Assembly (NCBI RefSeq): GCF_004354045.1
Contig: NZ_SMRT01000001.1
Coordinates: 186,001-250,000, forward strand
Length of the DNA: 64,000 nt
Origin: Paenibacillus piri
GTDB lineage: Bacteria; Bacillota; Bacilli; Paenibacillales; NBRC-103111
Reading direction: 5' to 3'
A program made the position numbers and the translations under genes. The notes below the pieces were generated by a model. The model was given only the letters and a program-made list of their open reading frames with translations, searched no databases and was not told the DNA's origin. Below are positions 1 to 7,655 of this stretch, piece after piece. Each line of letters begins with the position of its first letter. The first letter of the stretch is position 1.

Positions 1-2
1 CG

Positions 3-125
3 CGCGGCCGAACCGCGACGACAAGCTGGAGCTCGTTCCGATCGGAAGGTCATACTTTCACCCCCGATTATATCGTGCAGCCGTACGGTTTGATGGGACA
101 GGTCAAGATCGTCCGGATATCATAG
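3..125 (+). CDS. 3' end of an upstream gene (partial, possibly frameshifted)
   Basis: An open frame enters from the left edge and stops at TAG 123-125, 25 bases before the next gene. Its last residues read TPDYIVQPYGLMGQVKIVRI, which looks like genuine protein. The first third of this frame is low in plausibility, whereas frame 2 over bases 11-46 reads NRDDKLELVPIG, which looks like protein too. A one-base indel near 45-50 would join the two. The family cannot be recognised from so short a piece; a carbohydrate-active enzyme would fit the AraC neighbour, but that is a guess. Confidence 0.35.
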   Translation, partial: RGRTATTSWSSFRSEGHTFTPDYIVQPYGLMGQVKIVRIS

Positions 126-150
126 AAACGGAAAGAAGGCAGGAATAGCG

Positions 151-2535
151 ATGAACATGCCAGGGATCAAGCAAATCAGCGGAATGCGCGGCAAGCCAAA
201 CCGGCTGTTCCTGACGATTTTATGCTATTTCCTATCTCTTTTGATTCCGATTGTCATTATCGGCGTCTCGGAATATGCGTATTCTGTCCGCATCATGAAA
301 AATGAATTTAACGAGCGCATTTCCACGAACCTGGAATCCGCGGCCAAAACGGTCGATTCGTATCTGAAAACGACGCAGGAAACCGGCGTCAACTTGTTGT
401 ACGACGAGACGGTGCGGACGCTCCTTATGCCTAAAGAGATGCAGAGCCTCGAGGTTAGAGCCGAGCTGTGGCGGCTTCCTCGCATTTTGCTGCGCAATGA
501 AAACATCATCAGCCATTTTGCCGACTCCATGTTCGTTTATACCGATAACCAGGATGTATATGTGAGCGGCGGGGTTAATTATTTCGATTCGTTTTTCAGC
601 AACATGTATAAATACGATAAATACGACACCGGCTACTGGATGAGCAAGCAGAGCTCGGACAAAAGCATCGAGCTGCTGCCGGCGAGCCGGGTCGTTCAGG
701 AAAAAGTAAACGTCAAGCAGGTTATTCCCGTCGTGATGACGAACCGGATCCGCAATCATATCGCCGTTATGGTCGTCAATATCGCCGTTCAGACGATCGA
801 AAAGACGTTGAAGGGTGGCGCCGTATTCGACTCGACCGGATTTATCGTGTTGGACGGAAACAGCAATGCACTGTATGATGCCAACGGTTACCTGAACCCG
901 AACGGCTCGTTGACGGCCGACCGCTTGAACGCTTTGTTTGAAGGGAGCGACGGCTCGAAGGAGCTGGAGGTGGGCGGCAGACGGTATGCGGCGGCCCAGG
1001 TGAAGTCGGATTCGTACGGATGGAGCTATTACTCGTTTACGCCGTTGGCCGAGTTCAACCATTATACGGTCGGCATTTTGCAGATGACGCTGCTGCTGTG
1101 CGTGGTGCTGATGGTGATGGGGATTTTGTTTTCGTTCATGTTCAGCCTCCGTATCTACAATCCGATCCGCAATATCCGGGATATTATCGAGAGGAAGAAC
1201 GTCCCGGCGTCCGGCGGCGAGCATGAGCATGAGGCAGGCGCGGCTTTCAATGAATTCGAGCTGATCCGGCGCGGAATTGACCGGATGTCTCACAGTCGCG
1301 AGGAGTACAAAGTGAAATACGATAAGCAGACGAGCGAGTATGTGGAGTATTCGTTGTTGTTTTTGCTGAAAGGCCATACGATCAATCAGGAAGAAATTTT
1401 GCGCGAGACGCTGAAGGCCGATTTCGGCTTCAATCGGTCGGGCTTTGTATGCTGCACCGTATTTTTCGACTTTAAGGAAGCGTTTTACAAAGATATTCAA
1501 GATACGGAGCGCGGTCCGATTATTAACGGCATTAAAAAGATTGTATGGAATTTGCTCGGCAGCCAGGCTCCTTGCTACATCCTGGAGCATCGGCAGCATG
1601 TGTTCGTCTGCCTTATCAATATCGACGGTCCGCACGAAACCGGGCTGCTGCATCCGGCTTTCCAGCGAATGCTGGCCATCTTTGAATACGATATCCGCAT
1701 GTATTACGATATGACGATCGGCATCGGCAAGTTTTATACGGACGCGAACGATATCGGGGCATCCTATAACGAGGCGATGACGGCGGTCAGCAAGCGAGAT
1801 AAAGAGCAGCGGTTTCAAATTGTCGATTCCAACCAGATGTCGATCGAGAACAGCTACCGGTATTCGCTCCATGACGAGCAAAAAATATTGAACTTCCTGA
1901 AGCTGGGCGACGTGCCGGCCGTACGGGAGGTTGTGGCGGATATTGCGGAGAGCAATGCGCAGCGCAGCATTTCGTATGAGCATATGCTTCGGCTGTTCAA
2001 GGAAATGTATGTGACCGGCATCCGGTTTTTGGCGGAAAAGGGGTTGAGCGTCTCGCAGCTGGAGCTGGAACGCGAGCTTCCGTTCGACAGCCGCGCATTC
2101 GACGAATCGTTCCTCGGCACGAAGGAGCTGGAGCTTGCGATTTGCGAATTTTTCACCCGGATCATCGAGCTGACGAAACCGGGCAAAGGGCAGAAATCGG
2201 GCAGCCTCGTATCGCTCATCGAGCAGTACATCCGCGAGCATTACACGCAGGATCTCGGGCTGGAGCAAATTGCCGATCGGATGGGCGTTTCCGTCAAATA
2301 TGTATCCCGGGTGTTCAAAGATAAAACAGGCGAATATTTAACCGACTATATTAATCGGGTACGTATCGAAAAAGCGAAGGAGCTGCTGGCGCAAACGGAG
2401 CTGCGGGTGAACGATATTGCAGAAAATGTGGGCATCCACAGCCGTACGACATTTCTTCGCGTTTTCAAAAAGGTGGAGGGCGTTTCGCCGAACGAATACC
2501 GTACGCTGCATAAAAAAATAAAAGGTTTTGAATAG
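151..2535 (+). CDS. Membrane-anchored AraC-family transcriptional regulator
   Basis: A one-protein sensor and regulator of 794 residues. Residues 19-40 form a membrane segment, about 45-300 an extracytoplasmic Cache-like sensor region, about 307-330 a second membrane segment followed by a HAMP-like stretch (YNPIRNIRDII), then a cytoplasmic middle region, and about 687-794 a double helix-turn-helix AraC domain (LEQIADRMGVSVKYVSRVFK, then VNDIAENVGIHSRTTFLRVF). In Paenibacillus such proteins normally control neighbouring sugar transport or glycosidase genes. No such intact operon is next to it here, so the target probably lies left of the window. The start ATG follows a GAAAGAAGGCAGG-like site. 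It is one of three such regulators in this window. Confidence 0.9.
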   Translation: MNMPGIKQISGMRGKPNRLFLTILCYFLSLLIPIVIIGVSEYAYSVRIMKNEFNERISTNLESAAKTVDSYLKTTQETGVNLLYDETVRTLLMPKEMQSLEVRAELWRLPRILLRNENIISHFADSMFVYTDNQDVYVSGGVNYFDSFFSNMYKYDKYDTGYWMSKQSSDKSIELLPASRVVQEKVNVKQVIPVVMTNRIRNHIAVMVVNIAVQTIEKTLKGGAVFDSTGFIVLDGNSNALYDANGYLNPNGSLTADRLNALFEGSDGSKELEVGGRRYAAAQVKSDSYGWSYYSFTPLAEFNHYTVGILQMTLLLCVVLMVMGILFSFMFSLRIYNPIRNIRDIIERKNVPASGGEHEHEAGAAFNEFELIRRGIDRMSHSREEYKVKYDKQTSEYVEYSLLFLLKGHTINQEEILRETLKADFGFNRSGFVCCTVFFDFKEAFYKDIQDTERGPIINGIKKIVWNLLGSQAPCYILEHRQHVFVCLINIDGPHETGLLHPAFQRMLAIFEYDIRMYYDMTIGIGKFYTDANDIGASYNEAMTAVSKRDKEQRFQIVDSNQMSIENSYRYSLHDEQKILNFLKLGDVPAVREVVADIAESNAQRSISYEHMLRLFKEMYVTGIRFLAEKGLSVSQLELERELPFDSRAFDESFLGTKELELAICEFFTRIIELTKPGKGQKSGSLVSLIEQYIREHYTQDLGLEQIADRMGVSVKYVSRVFKDKTGEYLTDYINRVRIEKAKELLAQTELRVNDIAENVGIHSRTTFLRVFKKVEGVSPNEYRTLHKKIKGFE

Positions 2536-2587
2536 CGCGTCGGTGATGTATACTTGACTTAATATCAACACGGGGGTTGAGCAGAGA

Positions 2588-3766
2588 ATGAGTCAAGATA
2601 TGGGCGGATTAGGCCGCCATTATTTGCAAAATGATTCTTACGGAGCGTCAGCGTTTTGCTTTTACCGCGCGATTCTTGAAAATAATTTAAACGGCAACGC
2701 CTGGAACGGGCTTGTGCTGGCGATGAGCCTGATGCGTAAAGAATATGACGCGCAGACCGTACTGGCGAGATTCGCGCTTCAGCAGCAGCTGCCTTATGAC
2801 AAAGATATGGTTACCTTCGCACTGATGATGTTTCAGAACAGCCCGCAGGCGCTGGGCCAATGGGTGCGGGCGATGTCCGTCCGTTTCGGCGCGAATGCCG
2901 AGGAGCGGCAGACGTTTGCGAAGATGGCCGACGATATGGAGCAGGCTTACGCCGACTTGGTGGCCAAGCACGGCGAAGAGAAGCTGAAAAGCCAAGGGAT
3001 GCTCAGCCTCGAGGAGTTCGCCGAGCGCAAGATGGAACTCGATTGGCTGCTGACGGAATCGGTCGATTCGATCTTTGCCTTGGCTCAGGTGTGGCTGAGC
3101 GATCCGGAGACCGTGCTGTCGGGAGTCCGGCTGCTGTGCATGCTGCCCGATCCGCGAAGCGAGCGGCTGCTGCGCCGCGTCTGCCGCAGCGAAGAGGTGG
3201 ACGGCAAGGTCAGAACGCATGCGCTGCTGGCGCTGCGATGGCTCGGCGTGCGCGGCAACGCGCGCATCGCGAAGATGGGCGAGTCGTTCGTGATCAATCT
3301 TGACGATCCGAAGCCGGAGCTGACCGTATCGGTTCCCGCGTCGTACAAGCCTGCGCTGGACCGGATGAAGCTGTGGATGGCCAAGGAGCAAGGTGTCGTT
3401 ACGCAGGAGGAATATGAGGGACATGCATCGACCGACGAGCCGGAGCTGCCGGAAGCGCTCGCGCAGAAGCTGGAGCAGGCCGACATTCCCGGCGTACTGC
3501 AGGAGGTTGTTCACGCAGTCATTCGTTCGGCATATGACCAGTATTACCCGCTGGTGCCGCACAATCGCGGCGCACGGGCATGGAGCAACGCGTTTCTGAT
3601 GCTCATGAAGGATTATGCCGAAGGCATCGGCGAAGGCTGGCCGTACGGCGAGCTGGAGCAGGATGAAACGGCGGTGCTGCACCGCAACTGGATGCTCAGC
3701 GCGAGCCCCGATTTTTATAATCAAATCGAGGAAGCGCGCAAGCTCCGCGCCGAAACGTTGGGCTGA
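2588..3766 (+). CDS. Hypothetical helical-repeat protein
   Basis: A soluble protein of 392 residues that I cannot assign to a characterised family. It is almost entirely predicted helix. The start (HYLQNDSYGASAFCFYRAIL) reads like tetratricopeptide helices, and about 165-220 (EVDGKVRTHALLALRWLGVR) reads like a HEAT-type repeat, so a scaffold or protein-binding role is plausible. There is no signal peptide or membrane segment. It starts 52 bases after the AraC gene in the same direction behind a weak site (GGGGTTGAGCAG), and a strong terminator follows its stop, so it may share the regulator's transcript. Confidence 0.75.
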   Translation: MSQDMGGLGRHYLQNDSYGASAFCFYRAILENNLNGNAWNGLVLAMSLMRKEYDAQTVLARFALQQQLPYDKDMVTFALMMFQNSPQALGQWVRAMSVRFGANAEERQTFAKMADDMEQAYADLVAKHGEEKLKSQGMLSLEEFAERKMELDWLLTESVDSIFALAQVWLSDPETVLSGVRLLCMLPDPRSERLLRRVCRSEEVDGKVRTHALLALRWLGVRGNARIAKMGESFVINLDDPKPELTVSVPASYKPALDRMKLWMAKEQGVVTQEEYEGHASTDEPELPEALAQKLEQADIPGVLQEVVHAVIRSAYDQYYPLVPHNRGARAWSNAFLMLMKDYAEGIGEGWPYGELEQDETAVLHRNWMLSASPDFYNQIEEARKLRAETLG

Positions 3767-3805
3767 GCGAGCACGATAAGCGAATAGCAGGCAATCGAAT
3801 GTAAT

Positions 3806-3841
3806 CCCCGCCCGCGGCCTTTGCCGCGGCGGGGATTTTTT
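3806..3841 (+). terminator. Rho-independent terminator
   Basis: A GC-rich hairpin (CCCCGCCCGCGGC paired with GCCGCGGCGGGG) followed by a T run lies 40 bases after the helical-repeat gene. Confidence 0.85.
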
Positions 3842-3936
3842 CACTAAGATGGCTGTGGAAAACGGGCGGACTTTTTTGGGCAGCGGGCTTGGTTGGGCAC
3901 AATAAAAAGAAATCGTACGTGAAGGGAGGGATCGCA

Positions 3937-4719
3937 ATGTCCGAAAGTACGAATATCCGGGAGAAGCTGCTGCGCATCGAGCGCGAGGAGCAGGTGCGGA
4001 TCGTGTATGCCTGCGAAGCGGGCAGCCGGATGTGGGGACTGGCGTCGCAGAATAGCGATTACGACGTCCGGTTTGTGTATGTGCGGCCGACCGACTGGTA
4101 CTTGTCTATTTTTGATAAGCCGGATGTCATCGAGCGTCCCGTCAGCAAGCAGCTGGATATTCACGGCTGGGATTTGAAAAAAGCGCTCAATCTGTTCCGC
4201 AAATCCAATCCGCCGCTGTTTGAATGGCTGCTTTCGCCGGTCATCTATATGGAACCGTATACGGTGATGCCGCGCATCCGCGAGCTGGCTCCGCGCGCCT
4301 TTTCGCCACGCTCGGGTGTGTTCCACTATCTGCATATGGCCAAACGAAATTTCCGCGACTGTCTAAGAAGCGACAAACTGCATATCAAAACGTATATTAA
4401 TGCGTTCCGGCCTATTTTTGCATGCAGATGGACACTGGAGACAGGTGGTCCGCCGCCGGTCGATTTCGGTACATTGCTTGAGGCGCTTGAGGCGGAGCCG
4501 GCCGTGAAACGGGAGATCGAGACGCTGGTCTTCCGCAAAAAGGCTGGCGATACGTATGGACCGGAGCCGGCAAGGAAGATCCTTGCCGATTATTTGGAGA
4601 GGCACATCACCGAGCTCGAATCGGCGGCCGGGCAGGCACCTGCGGGCGACAGCCTGCCGGATGACGAATGGGACGCGTTGTTCCGGGATGCGCTCCGCGA
4701 GGTGTGGGGGCGGGAATAG
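3937..4719 (+). CDS. Nucleotidyltransferase of the YcgL/COG3541 type
   Basis: A 260-residue predicted nucleotidyltransferase with the DNA polymerase beta fold. The signature is GSRMWGLASQNSDYDVRFVY: the GS helix start followed by two aspartates that would bind metal. The remainder (KALNLFRKSNPPLFEWLLSP) matches the family labelled RNA-repair-pathway or YcgL-like nucleotidyltransferase; the substrate is not known from sequence. The open frame extends 16 codons further upstream, but the ATG at 3937 has a good GGGAGGG site six bases before it and the family begins here. It follows a terminator and probably has its own promoter. Confidence 0.8.
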   Translation: MSESTNIREKLLRIEREEQVRIVYACEAGSRMWGLASQNSDYDVRFVYVRPTDWYLSIFDKPDVIERPVSKQLDIHGWDLKKALNLFRKSNPPLFEWLLSPVIYMEPYTVMPRIRELAPRAFSPRSGVFHYLHMAKRNFRDCLRSDKLHIKTYINAFRPIFACRWTLETGGPPPVDFGTLLEALEAEPAVKREIETLVFRKKAGDTYGPEPARKILADYLERHITELESAAGQAPAGDSLPDDEWDALFRDALREVWGRE

Positions 4720-4799
4720 GGACATACGTGCACACGGTTTCATAGTTGTCTGAATACTCTATAATGCGTGCTGCATGAACAGAGAGGAGGGACGACATT

Positions 4800-5456
4800 A
4801 TGCGACAGGTTGCCAACAAATGGTCGAAGTTCACCATCCTGCTGAAGCATAGCGGTGTCGCCAAACATATCCCGGCTATGCGGCGTTACAGCGATTCCGG
4901 CTTGCGGGATATGCTCCATCGGTATCCTTTCGTTGTGGCAAAGCCTTTTGTCGGAACAGGGGGATCCCGTGTCGTGAAAATTCAAAAGACGCCAGGCGGC
5001 TACCTCTACCATTATTATGGGAAAAAGTGTCATGTGCATTCATGGAACGAGCTTGCCGCAGCTCTCCGACGGATTCGTGGACGACACAAATTTATGCTGC
5101 AACAGGGCATTCAGCTTACGACAATTAACGGAAGGCCGATCGATTACCGCGTAAAAATGGTGAAATCGAGAAAGTCATGGAAAATAACGGCTATCGTCGG
5201 TCGCTTGGCCCGTCCCGGGCTGTTTGTCACTAACCTGTGCCGAGGAGGCTCGCTTCTGAAAGGCACATATGCGCTTCGGCGCACCTTCCCGTCAAAACGG
5301 GTCAAAGGTAAAAGGGATACGATGCGGGGCGTCGCGCGGACATGCACCTTTCTGCTCGAAAAACATTATCCGGGTATAGGGGCGCTAGGATTCGATTTCG
5401 GCATTGACATACGGGGCAGAGTGTGGATTTTCGAGGTCAATACGAACCCTCACTAA
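4800..5456 (+). CDS. Short YheC/YheD-family ATP-grasp protein
   Basis: A 218-residue protein of the family called endospore coat-associated YheC/YheD. Visible ATP-grasp features are the lysine and glycine-rich loop VAKPFVGTGGSRVVKI (about 45-60), IDYRVKMVK (about 114-122), and the metal-binding end FDFGIDIRGRVWIFEVNTNP. B. subtilis YheC and YheD are about twice this length; this form holds only the catalytic part and stops right after EVNTNPH, where relatives usually run on some residues, so a small C-terminal loss is possible. The start follows AGAGGAGGG. A terminator lies just downstream. Confidence 0.8.
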   Translation: MRQVANKWSKFTILLKHSGVAKHIPAMRRYSDSGLRDMLHRYPFVVAKPFVGTGGSRVVKIQKTPGGYLYHYYGKKCHVHSWNELAAALRRIRGRHKFMLQQGIQLTTINGRPIDYRVKMVKSRKSWKITAIVGRLARPGLFVTNLCRGGSLLKGTYALRRTFPSKRVKGKRDTMRGVARTCTFLLEKHYPGIGALGFDFGIDIRGRVWIFEVNTNPH

Positions 5457-5473
5457 AACCGCCGCCTAACGAA

Positions 5474-5512
5474 AGAAGCCTACTGCAACGCGCAGCAGGC
5501 TTCTCGTTTTTT
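5474..5512 (+). terminator. Rho-independent terminator
   Basis: The stem AGAAGCCTACTGC / GCAGCAGGCTTCT has one mismatch and is followed by CGTTTTTT. It separates the YheC/D gene from the convergent DUF2339 gene. Confidence 0.8.
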
Positions 5513-5575
5513 CAGTCTCTTTTTGCGGGCTCCGGACGTTGCTTCATCCTGAACTCTGCAAGTCAATGTCCACGG

Positions 5576-7462
5576 CTATTCCTTGCGCTTGTAGAACAGA
5601 CGCGATACCGCCACCCCGATACTTCCCAGCCCGATAAACAGAACGGCGCGGATCGCAGCCGACACGTCGGGTAGATCGATAAAAATAATTTTCAGCAGCG
5701 TCAAAAATAGAAACAGAATCCCGGCCAGACGCACCTTCCGCTTGCTTGCGACGACGCCCGTAATAATGACGGCAATTGCGTAAAGAACCCACACGGCCGA
5801 CAGCAGCAGATGCTGCATATCGTAAGACAACGCCTTTGTCAACGAATCTGTCGCTTGCGAGATAAAAATAAGAAAGAGTACGGAATCGGCCCACAGCAAG
5901 CTGTTTTTGCGTCGTTTATAACCATCGGCGGTGCCCTCCGGCAGCCGTTTCAGAAAGGCGTACAGCGCGCCTACCGAGACCAGAAGCACCAGCCAGGCGA
6001 ACGTTTCCGCCGAAGGGATGCGGCTGATCGGATGTAAAATTACGCTGCATATGCCGAATACATAGGCCAGTATGCCTGTCGCCTGCTGCAGCCGGCTTTT
6101 GAACGCGACGCCGAGCATGATCGCGAGCATGCCCTCGACCAGCACGGCGGCGGTTTGATTGCTGGCTTCAAGCACATGCACGATCCATAGAAACCAGCCG
6201 AAGGTGGCGGCTGCCATATAGACGGCAGCCTGCTGCTTCCGCTTGAGCAGCACATATGCGGTTGCGCTGTAGACGAGGGCGCATGCCGCAATGACCAGCC
6301 GGTAGACGAACGGGTCCTTGTCGGCGAACAAGCCGAACATCCAGACTGCGGTCAAGGTAAAGCCGAGAAACAGGGGCACGGTATGGGCCCTGCTGCGGCC
6401 TTCCCGGGGGAAGACGGACAGCGCGAACATGACGGCATGCTGGAGCAGCAGCGCCAGCATTACCGGATAGCGGCTGTCTCCATGGCTGAACCCGATCATG
6501 CCGATCAATAGCGGCACATGCAGGACGCCAAAGGCCGTGCAGTATGCGGCTCTGTAGGCAAAGCGGTGAGCAAGCAGCAGCATCGCGATCGAGAACACCG
6601 TTTCATAGGCAATGAACATTCGTATGTCCGGCTTGGCGCTGTCCACCAGGAACGGCACCAAGTACCCCGCCAGCATCATGATGACGGTCAGCGCCTGTGA
6701 ACGTTGGCGCAGCGCGGTCCGGAGGCCCGCACCGATCGCAAGCACATATAACGTGAAGGCGAGCCAAGCCGGAATCAGCGCATACAGCATATGCGCGGCG
6801 AATAAGGCGAGCAGCAGCACGGCGATCGAGCCCCCGAGCAGCACTTGGCCGAGTGCCGGCCTGCCGCGGCGCGACTGGGCTTCGCCCTGCCAGTACATAA
6901 AGCCTGCAGCCGCGACGCCCAGCAAACAACGGATCGGCTCGGTAATGATGCCCGCGCTGACGGCGGCGGTAAAGCCCCACAGGACGCCGATCAGCAGTAC
7001 GGCGATAAATATGCGCGGGAGCCAGACACGGGCGATCAAATGCTCCCAGTCCGGCTTCGGCTTCGGCGCCGGGGGAGGCGGCTGCAGCGGGGGCTGCGGC
7101 CGCTGCTCATGCGCACCCGGGGCAGTCGATGCGCCGGGAATGTACGTCGTACCCGGCGCCGACGGTACGTCCGACGCCCTATAAGCTTCCGTACCGGCTG
7201 TCGCACCCGCTGCCTTCGATGGATCCGGTACGCCCGAAGCCGTCGGCATGCCCGTACCGGCCGCCGCTCCATGTACCGGCGCTTCAGCTTCGGCAAATGC
7301 ACCGCCGGGCCCGACCGCAGGCGGCCGGGCAGTGGCGGCTCCCTCCTGCTGCAGCATATGAAGCTGCCGCTCGAGGCTCGATACCTTTTGCTCCAAGGCT
7401 TCGACGCGGGCCAGGAGCGGATTGTCCGGCGAGGCTTTAGCTTTATTCAATTCATCGTTCAT
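5576..7462 (-). CDS. DUF2339 family polytopic membrane protein
   Basis: A large integral membrane protein of 628 residues with no known biochemical role. The N-terminus is a short coiled coil (PLLARVEALEQKVSSLERQL), followed by about 100 residues of low-complexity Ala/Gly/Pro sequence, then the conserved entry motif WEHLIARVWLPRIFIAVLLI and a long series of hydrophobic segments, roughly 18-20, to the end. This order matches the DUF2339 family. The ATG at 7462 is chosen over the one at 7480 because GAGGTG precedes it and nothing resembling a ribosome site precedes the other. It is divergent from the HtrA-like gene. Confidence 0.85.
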   Translation of the reverse strand: MNDELNKAKASPDNPLLARVEALEQKVSSLERQLHMLQQEGAATARPPAVGPGGAFAEAEAPVHGAAAGTGMPTASGVPDPSKAAGATAGTEAYRASDVPSAPGTTYIPGASTAPGAHEQRPQPPLQPPPPAPKPKPDWEHLIARVWLPRIFIAVLLIGVLWGFTAAVSAGIITEPIRCLLGVAAAGFMYWQGEAQSRRGRPALGQVLLGGSIAVLLLALFAAHMLYALIPAWLAFTLYVLAIGAGLRTALRQRSQALTVIMMLAGYLVPFLVDSAKPDIRMFIAYETVFSIAMLLLAHRFAYRAAYCTAFGVLHVPLLIGMIGFSHGDSRYPVMLALLLQHAVMFALSVFPREGRSRAHTVPLFLGFTLTAVWMFGLFADKDPFVYRLVIAACALVYSATAYVLLKRKQQAAVYMAAATFGWFLWIVHVLEASNQTAAVLVEGMLAIMLGVAFKSRLQQATGILAYVFGICSVILHPISRIPSAETFAWLVLLVSVGALYAFLKRLPEGTADGYKRRKNSLLWADSVLFLIFISQATDSLTKALSYDMQHLLLSAVWVLYAIAVIITGVVASKRKVRLAGILFLFLTLLKIIFIDLPDVSAAIRAVLFIGLGSIGVAVSRLFYKRKE

Positions 7463-7599
7463 TAAGTCCGCACACCTCATTTTAATCGTACTGTTTTCAT
7501 CAGCCTTTCTTAGCTGTCAATCTTTTCATTTTATGATTATATCACACGCGAATGACTCCGCTTACGGAAAAGTCCGGCGAATCGATTCTATGAAAATAT

Positions 7600-7628
7600 T
7601 TGATTGCCACAGACCAAGACGGTATGGT
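7600..7628 (+). promoter_or_regulatory. Candidate sigma-A promoter for the HtrA-like gene
   Basis: TTGATT and TATGGT are separated by exactly 17 bases and end 27 bases before the start codon. The -10 box is imperfect, so this is a candidate only. Confidence 0.45.
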
Positions 7629-7655
7629 AGATTTTAGGGGCGTATAAGGGAAACT

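Noticed and set aside
232..2268. 678-codon open frame antisense to the first AraC gene
   Set aside because: It lies wholly opposite a recognisable gene, is rich in Arg/His/Gln as expected from reversed codons of a GC-rich gene, and has no ribosome site or family resemblance.
2687..3937. 416-codon antisense frame over the helical-repeat gene
   Set aside because: Same shadow composition; it also runs through a terminator.
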